Assembly: GCA_003956705.1 (NCBI GenBank)
Contig: QZCP01000457.1
Location: 183,395-247,394, forward strand
DNA length: 64,000 bases
DNA from: Brevipalpus yothersi
Taxonomy: Eukaryota; Arthropoda; Arachnida; Trombidiformes; Tenuipalpidae
Direction of reading: 5' to 3'
Under the pieces are notes generated by a model. That model was not told where the DNA came from. It searched no databases and was given only the letters and a program-made list of their open reading frames with translations. The translations under genes were made by a program, and so were the position numbers. Shown here piece after piece: positions 29,601 to 39,826 of the stretch (its first letter is position 1; each line of letters begins with the position of its first letter).

Positions 29601-30576
29601 CTATGAAGAGTCATCATCGACAATATTCAGTGGCTACATTGACAAGTTCCTCAAAATTAAGCATGAGTCATCTGGTTGGCCACAATGGTGCAATGATGAA
29701 GCTTCAAGAGAACGTTTCATTAAAGATGTGATGGACCGAGAAGGTATCAAACTGAATGCATCTGACATCAAGAAGAATCCAGCTCTGAGATTCCTTGCGA
29801 AACTTCTCCTGAATTCTTTATGGGGTAAATTGGCTCAAAACCCTGACAAGAAAAAGGTTGAAATCATCCACAACTATGATTCATACATGAAGAGGCTAAA
29901 TGACAATCAAATAAGGATTACCTCTGAAATAATGGTGAATGATAATACACTGCTCCTACAATACAAGAGCAGGGACGAATTTCTAGAGTATGGTCCAAAT
30001 ACATCTCTAGCAGTAGCATCCTTCGTAACATCATATGCACGCTTGGAACTCTTCAACTACATGCAAGAGATTGAAAATATCCGACCTGGATCACTCATCT
30101 ATTTCGATACCGACTCCCTCGTATATTCTCGGAAGCTTACGGACAGAGAAATAGAAAGCGGTGATCATCTTGGACAATTGAAAGATGAGATACTTGCTGA
30201 TTATGGACCAGGGGCATTCATCAAAGAGTTTGTCACTTGTGGACCCAAGAACTATGCCTACAATGTCCAACTAGCTGATGGTACCATAAAAAGTAGGATA
30301 AAGACCAAGGGCATAACTTTGAATCAGGCAACTCTACAATTCATCAATTATGATTTTATGATTGATGCTGCGAAGAGATATGCCAACAAAGACAGTGAGG
30401 AACGGTCTGCAAAAGTTCCTCAGTTCAACATTGTTGTAGATAGTCACCATAATTTGATCACAAAATATTTTTCTAAAGCTTATAGGGTAGTCTCCAAGAA
30501 ACGAATAGTTGAGAATAATATAACTTTTCCTTATGGCTTCACAGGAAGTAAATCAAAATATCTTTCGCTTCAATAA
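26650..30576 (+). CDS. Protein-primed family B DNA polymerase (Polinton PolB)
   Basis: 1,308 aa from ATG 26650 (an upstream in-frame GTG is discarded). It replicates the element. A cysteine/histidine-rich region at about 300-410 (HFCEKCHIGDNNRSQHRC, CRYCLAPEKC, CSSCGIIF, CDLCDTEY, CVKCNLNV) is typical of Polinton polymerases. Exonuclease motifs: FFDVESF (about 430), AHNGKGFDFHF (about 517), YCKNDVEIL (about 647). Polymerase motifs: MDVNSLYPF (about 870), LLLNSLWGKL (about 1053), YFDTDSLVY (about 1150). All catalytic acidic residues are present and the frame is uninterrupted. The stop overlaps an AATAAA at 30573-30578. It is the last gene, reading toward the right terminal repeat. Confidence 0.96.
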   Translation: MNPSKDWRGRILNNHQQNDSASSSSGVSLEFVRDDSLPIISRRSRSLHRTETTHRFRVQHNLSSCTSPLDVEAEIDSFYRTFLDQTLADANPNDIYSVYINSETLNAPIFLYPTHVDQRDDEAFLNALYEVSQSNSSFLTHGELIIQLNIVENVRGAGKTCKAPQSTDDLREKMTRSLIMIDSNIGFCFLRSLTLCIYHKERYRSDKRKLWFNIKSDGARQLELVKELVARYGIQEKEIVDVDDIKVIQSMVKDYNITVVDRYNWRNIIFKGNGIGTFIYIEFDSCNSNLGHYNPIINMKGYIGRKHFCEKCHIGDNNRSQHRCRESCRYCLAPEKCKNEVMKVHCSSCGIIFPSDTCFSRHNNEKICGRMKRCDLCDTEYIARHGHECNANRCVKCNLNVSPNHACFIKPLEMEKLIREDEAPRVFIFFDVESFQREDHSSEDSDLIHSPMLLISKTLCNYCISQETCSKMYDPCPFCGCGMDVFWGRDCIEKFTDHLYRVLAPKVEKEKGYITVFAHNGKGFDFHFILRDLFKRSFVSPQVMMNGNKIMHIQIGNVAFVDSLLFFGQSLASLPKAFGIADQVIKGFFPHDFNQPSNWNYIGPYPDRKFFKPEMMKIEVFHDFNSWYQGKVDNNEFFDFKQDIIKYCKNDVEILASCCLIFRQKFLSLNGLDPFTRCFTIAQIGLELLRSLYLPEETLAVTPKGGYTNLRKCSRESLAWLDFQQKNLNIKIDREFKLGSFFADGFSKELNTVFEYFGCYFHGCPRCFTENRDVINDAHKDSLSSRYQKVGDKLAYYRSRGFNIISDWSCDVKTQMSVDQEFKEYIKQRLKYWYQVHYFGHADVKESFFGGRTNNIRFYHKCETDEEIKYMDVNSLYPFVLKTKKYPVGHPVVINEDFDMSLNSYFGFVKCRILPPSDLYIPILPTRISKKLVFTLCKTCAESFTDVCTHNEKERSLVGTWTTAELKAALSHGYKILDIFEVLHYEESSSTIFSGYIDKFLKIKHESSGWPQWCNDEASRERFIKDVMDREGIKLNASDIKKNPALRFLAKLLLNSLWGKLAQNPDKKKVEIIHNYDSYMKRLNDNQIRITSEIMVNDNTLLLQYKSRDEFLEYGPNTSLAVASFVTSYARLELFNYMQEIENIRPGSLIYFDTDSLVYSRKLTDREIESGDHLGQLKDEILADYGPGAFIKEFVTCGPKNYAYNVQLADGTIKSRIKTKGITLNQATLQFINYDFMIDAAKRYANKDSEERSAKVPQFNIVVDSHHNLITKYFSKAYRVVSKKRIVENNITFPYGFTGSKSKYLSLQ

Positions 30577-30792
30577 AGCTCATTATATCCAATATTTTTA
30601 TTCTTCCGGTGGATTCCAGAAGCTATCAGGCTTCATCAGAACTTATTAAAATCATCGAATATTTTTCCACTCTGTTAGACGATTCTCCTAAGATCTACGT
30701 CCAATCATCGATTCATCGTATACTCATTAGGTGTAACTTATCATTATAATAGCTGATAATCACCGAAGGGTCCTATTTCCCTTTCAATTCTT

Positions 30793-31055
30793 CTGGGTCG
30801 GCATACATCAAAGGTTCACATAGTTCTCACCCTCCCCCTTGTCGGCGAACATCAAAGGTTCACATTGTTCTCACCCACCACTTGTCGGTGAACATCAAAG
30901 GTTCACATTGTTCTCCTCACCCCCCTTGTCGGCGAACCTCAAAGGATTATAGAATCCCCTCCCCCCTTCCCTCCCCCTTCTGTCGGCAAAAGGGATTTTC
31001 CCACCCCCCATTTTTGGGGGGGAGACGGACGGAACAAACTGTCAATCTTACTACT
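30793..31055 (-). repeat. Right terminal inverted repeat of Polinton
   Basis: Inverse of 16466-16729, ending ...TTACTACT. The GC hairpin at 31004-31022 reads C6-ATTTTT-G7 on the plus strand, the same plus-strand loop as on the left, so the loop is inverted relative to its terminus. Confidence 0.93.
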
Positions 31056-31061
31056 GTCAGT
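31056..31061. repeat. Right target site duplication GTCAGT
   Basis: Perfect duplicate of 16460-16465. The GR reading frame resumes immediately after it. Confidence 0.93.
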
Positions 31062-32054
31062 ATTTTCGATCACACATCTATTATTTCAGAGATTTCTGAA
31101 AAACAAAAAAGTTTTGGTGCAAAAATGAAAATCTGGTGTGTGAAAAATTTCAAGAGATGTCATATCGTCTTTTTGGTTCTTGCTATCTATGTGGGCCTGT
31201 GGACATTTATAACACATTGTATTCATAATGAAATCACTTATGTGTTGACAGTTGATCTCTTATGGTGTCTAGGAACTCTCCCATCTTATTACTTTTACGT
31301 TGCTCAATCTATTGTGTGTCCGATGCTGGCTGCTCTCATGTTTGTGTGTTGTGAAATATATCTGGATGAACTATTATCAGATTTAAGTACTCGATCGAAT
31401 GAGCAACGCTCATTACAAGGAATAAATGAGCTCAAGAATGAAGTATTGAATATTCTCCATAAGCAGAATTCTCTTTTAAATTTCATGCAACTATGTAACA
31501 ACTATTGGAAAAATTTAATCGGAATTTCCGTATTATTTGCCATAGTTGGTATAGGTGCAATACTTGCGATCACTCCAAGGCTTGATGGAGCTGCAGAAAC
31601 AGTTCTTTTAATTGGCATAATTATCTTAACTTTCACGTTTACTCCATTTTTTCATCTTGGAAATAGAAATTTCCGCAAGGTAGGGTGTATCTAGTAAATA
31701 TCTATTTTGAAAAAGAACTAAACATCTGCGAATTACAGGTAAAAAAATTGAGAAAAGAGTTTGAAGAAATGGAGGATATCTATTCAAATTGATAATCAAA
31801 GAACCGTTCAATCTTTCAAATTTTCCAGGAATACTGATTATATTTCCTTGATCTCCCTGATCGTTGTCTTCACCAGATATTCAATTCTCGTGATTTCACC
31901 AAACAAATCGCTTCATAAAGCTTTGAGTAATCATTCAATAGATTCCAATCACTCTATAATCACTAGCTAATCAATTTCATTCATTGTCTTCTAATAGACT
32001 CTCCTAGAAATTGCCTGCAGTTCCATGATGGCTCAATTGGCACCCCGTTCTTGA
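31062..32054 (+). pseudogene. GR gene (copy H), 3' part; exon 2 replaced by exon-1 filler
   Basis: The rest of exon 1 is 31062-31679 (206 codons, open), ending NRNFRK before GTAGGG. Exon 2 starts at 31739 with VKKLRKE, but after 21 bases it is replaced (31760 to about 31935) by a piece of GR exon 1 (IQIDNQRTVQSFKFSRNTDY and onward) that matches this gene's own exon 1 (16155-16334). The piece joins directly to late intron-2 sequence. Exon 3 is intact at 31998-32054 (TLLEIACSSMMAQLAPRS). The C-terminal helix region encoded by exon 2 is therefore missing, so the gene was broken independently of the Polinton insertion. Confidence 0.8.
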
Positions 32055-33442
32055 ATCATCTGATGAAGCCTTGTTTTCAATCAAGTCATCCATGTTCAGT
32101 GACTTATATAGCAAAAATGTCCGATAAGTTGACTTGCCAATTGAGATGTTCCCTACAATATTGATTAATATACATGTACTAATAACTACATAATATTTAA
32201 TATAGAAACTTCATGATGTTCATTTACTATTTGATAACTCAATGGTAGGACACCACAAATCATTTACATATCTGTTCAATTTCTCTATCCGAATTATGAA
32301 GTGTCAAATTTGTCTTATCTATCGATAATATGATTGAACACTTTGATTGACCCCTCAGCTGCGTTTCAGATGAAGGCTTTGAGTCATTTTGATGAACGCC
32401 TTTGAATAAGCTTTGTCAAGTGATCGAAGAAATTTTTCTCTTCCCCTCTTTAACTTTTTTTGGTAGTTAATAAGCTATAATATAAGCTGTTCAGATCATG
32501 GAATTGAGATTCAAAAAACTGAGTAATTCTCTATGGTTCACTTATGAATTCCGATTGAAAACCAATTCAGAAATTTGATGATGCAATATAAAGTAAATCA
32601 CCATGATTATTCGTTCAAATATCGAGCCTTCATTCAATCTATTGGTAGCAATCGTAGGAGATAAGTTCTCCAGAAGATGGAAGCGGGCAAAGTTCTCCTC
32701 AATTGATAGGAAATAACCATTTCCTGAAAACTCGAGTTAGACTTAAGTTTCCAGTCGCTCATTAGCCGAAATCCAGCAATTTAAATGAAAATCAATAGTT
32801 TTCTACTATCAGGCTATGTTGGCCAGCATTTGAGTTCCTAACCATGTGGAAGTTATCGAGGGTGTCAGATGTCTGTAAATCAGTATATTTTTCCATGTGA
32901 ATGAATCTGGTTACGCGATTATCATTCTTGCAATAATTAGTAAGCCGATATTATGACAAAGGAGCCAAAGAAATCCTATAACTTCTCTATATAGTGAGAA
33001 AATTAAGCAAATAAGTATTTGATGGCATCACGTTGATTCATGTCATAGAGTGTTCTGAATAAAGGCTTTATCTCCACAATTTTGTTTCTACCAACGCTTC
33101 TCTTGTGAGAATAGAATTGCACAATAATCAATTAAAAATGAAGCTCTATGGAAGGTGTGTTGTAGAAAGAGAAAGTTATTGGAAAATATTTTGTCAACAA
33201 CTCATAATCGATACAGGCATTATAATAGTAACTACACATTTCCAGATGGATATTGATTTGACTCACAAGAATATCTGCACATTTTCTTGACTTGTACTGA
33301 TATTTTGAGGAGCCACTCCAGAGTATCATCCGGGTGTTCTTGAAAATCATTGATTTAATCATAAATATCTTAACATCTTTTCTTATGATCAGTATAGTTT
33401 ATCCCAATCAGAGTAGTGAAGGAGCGTGATGAACCTTCAGAC
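32055..33442. repeat. Duplicated intergenic segment, copy 2
   Basis: Homologous to 1169-2620 throughout, with small indels. No gene is supported. The right end is the common 5' flank of GR genes. Confidence 0.75.
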
Positions 33443-34776
33443 ATGGAGTTGATTGACGATTATTTGAGAAAATGGGGAATACCTGTTCAGATCGATCGTC
33501 AAAGAAGAGTACAGTCTCCCAAATTTTTCAGGAATACTAATTATATTTCTTTAATTTTCCTGCTCCTTTTCTTCATCAAACATATATTTCTCCTAATCTC
33601 TCAGGATAAATTACTCCATAAAGCTCTGAGTAATTATCTATCATATTATCCGAAAGAAAATTTCGTTCTGTGTATGTTCACAGAAATACTGCTGATAGGT
33701 ATGATTGCACAGAAACTGTTAATGATATATTATCAAAGGAATGAGAGAATGATGGGATGGATCCGTATTTTTGGTTACATATCCATCGTTCCAAGAAGTG
33801 CCACGAAGCAAGAAAGTTTTGGTGAGGGAATTAGAATTTGGTTTGCAAAGAATTCCAAGATTTGCCATTTTATAATCCTTGCTTTGACTGCTTATCTGGA
33901 TTTGTGGATGTTCATAACACATTGTATTTACAATGATATTGTGTATGTGCTGACAATTGATCTCTTATGGTGTCTAGGCACTCTCCCATTTTTATACTTT
34001 TACGTTACTCAATCTATTGTGTCTCCAATGTTGGCTACTCTCATGTTCATATACTGTGGTCAGTGCCTCGATGGATTATCATCACACATGAGTACTCAAG
34101 AAATTGAAATAAGTTCATTTCGAGAAATTCATAAACTCAGGATTGAATTATCAAATATTCTTCATAAACAAAATTCTCTCTTGAGTTTCATACAACAATG
34201 TAATAGCTATTGGAAAAATATAATCGGAATTTCCGTTCTATCAGCAATAATCTGCTTGAGTTTAGGACTTGTGATCACTCCGAGGCTCGATAAAGGTGGG
34301 AAAACAACTTTCACAATAGCCATGGCCATCATCACGGTAACATTTGCTCTATTCTTCCACCTTGGCAATAGAAATTTCGGAAAGGTAAAGTACCTGAGTC
34401 AGTTTTCTGGAGAAATAAACTAAATCTATCTGTTATAGGTGACAAAATTGAGGAGAGAGCTCTTCCGTTTCTCGATTGCAAAATTACCAGTTGGTGTTTG
34501 CATCAAGATTCAAGATCAAGCTTATGGATTTGACTTTAGAGGAGCTTTCACAGTGTTTGACGCAGCTACTCTATCAAATTATGGCCTCATGATTGTAAGC
34601 TATGTTTATGTTTTCACTTGATGGAACCATTTTTCTTATCATTCATAGACGAATGTCATCGATTCAGATTTGTTTCCGAAAGTATCAGTGTACTGATTGA
34701 ATTCTGTTTCGTCTATCAACAGACTCTTTTAGAAATTGCTTGCAACTCGATGATGGCTCAATTGGCACTGCAATGA
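33443..34776 (+). CDS. Gustatory receptor-like gene (copy I), start codon altered
   Basis: Exons are from the ATG at 33443 to 34384, then 34439-34594 and 34723-34776, with phase-0 introns (GTAAAG, GTAAGC donors), giving 383 aa. The family start ATGGAG is AAGGAG here (33419), so translation would have to begin at the next in-frame ATG, MELIDDYLRKWG, losing about 9 residues before the first conserved block. The rest is intact: hydrophobic helices, FIQQCNSYWKNIIGISVLSA, FRGAFTVFDAATLSNYGLMI and TLLEIACNSMMAQLALQ. It may still be functional. The exon-1 stub at 11391 shares the same start mutation, so the two derive from one ancestor. Confidence 0.7.
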
Positions 34777-36262
34777 AATATGGTCTGATCAAGTGGGCAA
34801 TGTCCCAAAAAAGATTACAAAATATTCCCTCTCAGTGTGGGTAAAATTTGAAGCTAAACAATTATATCGCTCCTGATAACTATCAGTTTTTCATCTATCC
34901 AAGACATCTGTGCTTTTTGGTTCCGTGAATACTTTATTCATCAATTTCCACCCCATATCAATTACAATTGTGACAAAGTATCACTCATTTGGGTCCATCA
35001 AGATCTGATGAAGAGCTGCGACTCACAGAAACAACCAAGTGGTTTCGTTTCATGAGGTTCTAACTCATGAGTAAGTAATCATGCTATTGTTTTCACTGTC
35101 TTGCATCACCGGATCTGATTCTCTCATATAGATCCGTAGTATTTTGAGAATGTTTGTCGATTTCTCCCCCGAGAATGTAGATATCATCAAATAATAATAC
35201 ATATAATATAATATAATATGACCAATCAGCAACTACAATATGCTGGTGAAGGCTCACCTATTATGACTTTTCTATTGCGTTCTTGAATACAGAGAAAAAC
35301 TCCAATCACAATCGATAGGTGTCATGATACACTGAGTTAGCCTAAGTTGACCTAAGCGAATCATGGCTCTGAATATTGAGATGCTTCAATGCCTGATACT
35401 CAAATAAACATTTTTCCATCACAAAATGATGAACGATACTCTTATAGTTGATCACGGATTTTGATTCAGACAGAGAAAATCAATATTTAAATAATACGAA
35501 ATTCAGCTGAGCTGCCTTGAATAGATGACTTTCTCCATGGTGCTTCAGAAGCAAGGGTAAGAGATGAGGACTATTAGAGTCCTCAACAACTTTTCAAACT
35601 CCAATGTTAAAGTGTCAAAACAGTGGAGACCACAACAATGAATTACAGGACAGCGAGCGTTCCTATAGCTAAGTTCAAGGTGGCTGAAGAATTTACACAC
35701 CTCTAAGAAGAATGGTGTGGAAAAAAAGAATGGAAGGTTTCTATCCACATATTCTGATTCCAATTGACACAGTCAGCTGAAATTTGTAAAACTTCATGTG
35801 GAATAACTGAGACGGGTGAATCATAACTCAACCAGAGCTTTTGTTATTTTTAGTTTGTTGAAAAACACATGGTTATATGAGGATTCCAGAAATGTTGTCA
35901 CTTTTTTAGAACCACCACTACCCACAAAGCGAGATATCCCAGATTATCACTTCAGACCCTGCTATTTATCCAGAAAATTCATCGTACACTTTGGAAACTC
36001 ATGACAAACAAAACCTACACATTTTTACTTTACGGTATCAGAAAAACTTTCAAAATCCCCCGAAGGGTTCTCGAGACATAATCGTTTCAAACTCGTCATA
36101 TCACTCTGAAACACCCTGTGTAAGCATAAAACATATCAAATTTGACAGATTTTTGAGAAAAATTTTTGAAATTCAAAGAAGGTCATTTTTGATATAAGAA
36201 AATTTAAAGAATGCAAATAGATGAGTATTCAATCACTGGGGAGCACAGAAGAAATAATTCAA
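34777..36262. repeat. GR downstream spacer with duplicated segment 35220-35590
   Basis: The first part is the common GR 3' flank. 35220-35590 matches 15008-15370 and part of 4590-4940. At about 36000-36125 lies one of three copies of a dispersed tail ending AAACACCCTGTGTAAG (others near 40770-40882 and 53100-53235). No gene is supported. Confidence 0.55.
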
Positions 36263-36616
36263 TCAATAATTTGATCGACTTGTCAGCCTTTGAAGCTCTT
36301 CAAGAAGATATTCTTCATATTCTTCAACAGCTTCAAGTTTTTCGTTTTTCTCACGAATTTCATCAAGAGCCTTCGATAGATCAGCCAAAACATCTTGATT
36401 GAGTTTGTCGAGCTATTGATCGAATTCAAGCTGGCGCTTGATAAGAACATTTTTCTCATGGAGGCAAAGCTCATGCCTAACACTCTCACTTGCCAGAGGC
36501 TTGAAACCTTCAATAACATTATATATATCATTGAATAAAGTTTCATCTTCTGTACTGAGAGCCTTGAGGTGAGCTTTCAATGAATTAATGTAGAGAGGAA
36601 GCGGTACTGCACACAT
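36263..36616 (-). pseudogene. Coiled-coil ORF with one in-frame stop
   Basis: ATG at 36616 reads MCAVPLPLYINSLKAHLKAL, then continues charged and helical to EFDQ (residue 67). A TAG follows, and the same frame goes on with LDKLNQDVLADLSKALDEI and EKLEAVEEYEEYLLEELQRL to a TGA at 36263-36265 (117 aa in all). The heptad-like Leu/acid pattern suggests a coiled coil. Family not recognised. The stop may be a CAG-to-TAG change, making it a retained or captured gene fragment. Confidence 0.4.
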
Positions 36617-37759
36617 TTTAAACGAAGTTTATTGGAAATCAAATTGAATCTATGAGTGAAAAGGAAACTAAAGAGAGAGAGAGATTATCACACTTGAACA
36701 TGCATCAGTTGTGTAGAGATTTTTTGTGTACATGTGCATTGGAGAGTGACTTGAGCGGGAGCTCTGAGCGGTTGATATGAAATAAACTCGATTGAGAACC
36801 AATGATATGAAGAAGAATTCATATTATTTGTGCAGTCTCTAAGATTGATGGGGAATTCTATTGAATTCTAAGAGAGAAAGAAATTATTTCTCACTATCGA
36901 TTGAACTCACGGGTCGACATTCCCGATTTTTGGTGAAAGTTAACTCAATATTTTGTTTCAACTGGAAATACTCATGAACTTTTTTCCACTTTAGGGTCAA
37001 AAAGACTCGATTCTTCAATTTAATCGGGAATATTGATCAACTTCTTCCAGTCCATGGTCAAAGTGAACTCAATTTTTTGTTTATATTGGTAACACTGATT
37101 AACTTTTCCACTTGATGGTCGAAATGAACTCAATATTTCGTTTCAATCAGTGATACTGATCAACTTCTTGAGATGTGTTTTGATTCCCTCATAATTATCC
37201 AAAACTATCTCCCTAAATCGGGTATGAGGTGACAAATCCCCCCTTTATTACTTCTGATCTTAGCCAAAAAATTTCCTTCTCACAATCGATAGCTTCTCAC
37301 ATGATTGTGTTTTGATTTTAGCTGTTAAAAACCCAAATAATCTAGGGAGACTCGATAATCTGAGTGAGGTGTGTCCCAGAGCTGAATTGGAGACAAAACT
37401 TCGAGTTGTCTCTAAAAAGTCCTAGAGAGAGGTTTTCGATCAAGTTTCAACCTCAACAGTTTTATTAGCTGGCCAAGACGTAGCTAAGGAGCTAGTATCT
37501 GCTCAACTAGGCTTTGTCAAAATTAGAAGCTCAACTCAAAGAGCTGAAATGATGGGAAGTCCTTCTCCTCCACAGTCTTTAGTTATATAGACGGAGAGGG
37601 AGAGAGAGAGAATGGAAAAAAAGTGAGCTCCGTTTGAGTATCGCAATATTATAATAACATAGTTTAAGGTGATAATGATAATTGTATTGCTCATTGTTTC
37701 ATCTTATTCTCATTCTCAGTATTATCCTATTTTGGTTCTACCGGCATTTTCCTTTCTTC
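36617..37759. other. Repeat-poor spacer without supported gene
   Basis: Several copies of GGTCAAA(N)TGAACTCAAT followed by TTTGTTT or TTCGTTT occur between 36930 and 37150 (roughly 60-70-bp spacing), a degenerate short tandem array. GA-rich tracts are at 36676 and 37592. No gene seen. Confidence 0.5.
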
Positions 37760-38939
37760 AGACTGGAAAGTTATGAGATATTGATTTCCAACCACATTGT
37801 ATCAAACTTGGCGGAATGAAAACAGTCCAGTCTTATCTCATCAGAGTCAAAAGATAAGATAAGGTTGTCAGTATCTCTGCTTCAGGTCTCACTTTTACAC
37901 CATGGTGACATATTGATTTTCACCAACTCCTAACGCTCCTACGTGAGGGAAATGTGTCAAGTTTGATCTTATCTGCCTCGAAAGATAAGATTATGTTATG
38001 AATATATTGGTTTCAGATCTCATCTCCGAACAATGGCATTGTATAGATTTCTCATCAACTTGTACCAAGCTTTAGTATATGAGACATACCTATTCTCGTC
38101 TAATCTGGTCTGGATATGGGAGTGTTATCACCTGCTTGGTCTCAGACCTCATTTTAATGCTATGACATGACTTCATGACTTCTTGAGCACTTCATCACCA
38201 GTTTAATCTCCCTCAATATCTTCTATCTTATCAATATTCAGATAAGGGTCCTGAAGGTGCCATTTTAATCTTGATAAGTTATTCTCGAGATGGGGGCGAA
38301 AGTTGAAAAGGATCATATCTCCGAAAGTGTTGATCGTGGAGCTCTCGCAACTGCATTTTTGGTCTTATTACACCCGATAACATCGGAATGAAGTCTGAGA
38401 ATGGGCGGTTTTCCCATGGAGAATTGAACACTGTTAACAGTGTCAAGAGGACTGGATTGGCAACTGCTGAGTTTATTACTCCGCTTCCGAAGGAATCCAA
38501 ATTCAAGGATACTGGTGTATTGACACCGGGAGAATTCAAGATTTCTGGTAGGGAATACCGGGTGGAATCCAGATGAAAAGTCAATCCAAGTTTCTGAGGT
38601 TCTTTAGGATAAGGACAATAACATATCGAGGCATGAAGATGACGAGAGAAAGAGAGATCATATTACAAGAGCCACAAAACAGAGACGCTCTCAGCTTCTG
38701 GGCAGTCTCAGCTTAGTTGAGGAGGAGCGTTGACTTTAAAATTTTCGTCGTTCTGTTTCCAATTTCTAAGTTGTTTTCGAATCATCTTCATCAAAATTAG
38801 TTAAATTTGTTGAATATATTCCAATTATTATTGTGAACACAAACCATTCAGATATTCCAAACGTGTTGTTATTGCTCCAAATAGAGAGCCTTGTCAATAG
38901 TCGAGTGGGAACTATAAATGAAAATGCCGGTGCAAGTGG

Positions 38940-39098
38940 CAATGGTGGTGATGATGATAATGGTATCAATGGTGGTGGTGGTGATTGTGGTGGTAGTGAT
39001 GATGTTGGCAATGATGATGATGAAAATCATGATCATGATAGCAGTGATGATGATGAAGATAACGATGATGAAGAAAAAGATGAAGATGGAGATGAAGG
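38940..39098 (+). repeat. Low-complexity GAT/GGT trinucleotide tract
   Basis: Imperfect GATGAT and GGTGGT repeats encode Asp/Gly- or Met-rich runs depending on frame. It is followed by a consensus donor (GTAAGT at 39123) and an acceptor (TTTTTCTAG at about 39178-39186), so a short, decayed spliced gene cannot be excluded, but no frame is clean. Confidence 0.55.
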
Positions 39099-39667
39099 TT
39101 GAAAAAATGCCAACAGTGGACCGGTAAGTTTTTCAATAATTCAGAAGAATTGATCTAAATTAATGGACTTATTGAACTTTTTCTAGAGAAAATCGAAAAG
39201 ATTGAAGAAATCACAAGTCCTAGACCAAGAAATTCAAGAGCCGAAAGAAAATGTTGTACGTGAAGATGATGATGGGGTGATGGTGGGGTGAGATATTAAC
39301 ATGGAATGATTTATTAATTTGTGTTATTCTTTCTTTTCACATCTATTGGACAGGACAAAAAGGTCAAGCCAATGGTACTTGGTATGATGTTCTAGCCCTG
39401 GGTGGAGAGCAATGGGTATACAGGGAATCGGTTGGGGAAAAGGTTTCGGCCATCGATGTTTTTTTCAAGGGAAATCTTCGCACTCAAGATGAGATCAATT
39501 GCCTATATGCATTGTTGCGTTATTGGGATGCAATACAATGCGCCTCACGACAATGTGGGGGAAAAAGCCAATAACATCCAGATCACAGCAACAGAGGCAA
39601 CACTGCTCAAACCATCAGCCATGGGGCAGCTAAACTTGATTTTGGGACCCGAATAAGATTCCCCAAA

Positions 39668-39826
39668 CTTATCCATTGGTTACTACTCGTGGAGTATAGT
39701 ATCCCTGTAGAATCCCACTCATCCGACCATCTATGAATTCAGGAAACAAAGTCATTCCCACAATTTGGGATTCTCTTTGGATACTATAGTCGAGGAGTAG
39801 TAACCAATGGACAAGGATGGATACTG
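39668..39826. repeat. Inverted repeat / hairpin
   Basis: The arm TCCATTGGTTACTACTCGTG, continuing to GAATCCCA at about 39715, pairs with the inverse ending GAGTAGTAACCAATGGACAA at about 39815. Arms are about 48 bases with a few mismatches and an unpaired centre of about 55-60 bases. It may be a small MITE or a foldback remnant. Confidence 0.75.

Larger units (their letters stand above)
16466..31055 (+). mobile_element. Maverick/Polinton, complete, 14,590 bp
   Basis: Terminal inverted repeats of about 263 bp start AGTAGTAA and are flanked by a 6-bp duplication. Genes in order: ATPase, small hydrophobic-tail protein, 244-aa protein, integrase with chromodomain, small membrane protein, probable minor capsid, basic protein, major capsid, protease, TBP-like protein, then on the minus strand a 298-aa orphan, then a zinc-ribbon protein and family B polymerase. 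The core set (PolB, INT, ATP, PRO, capsid proteins) is that of Polintons/adintoviruses, which can integrate and are thought able to form virions. All major ORFs are open, suggesting a recent, possibly competent copy. Confidence 0.96.

Noticed and set aside
38833..39127. Asp/Gly-rich and Met/Val-rich ORFs
   Set aside because: Both are frames of a GAT/GGT trinucleotide tract; neither has an independent coding signal.
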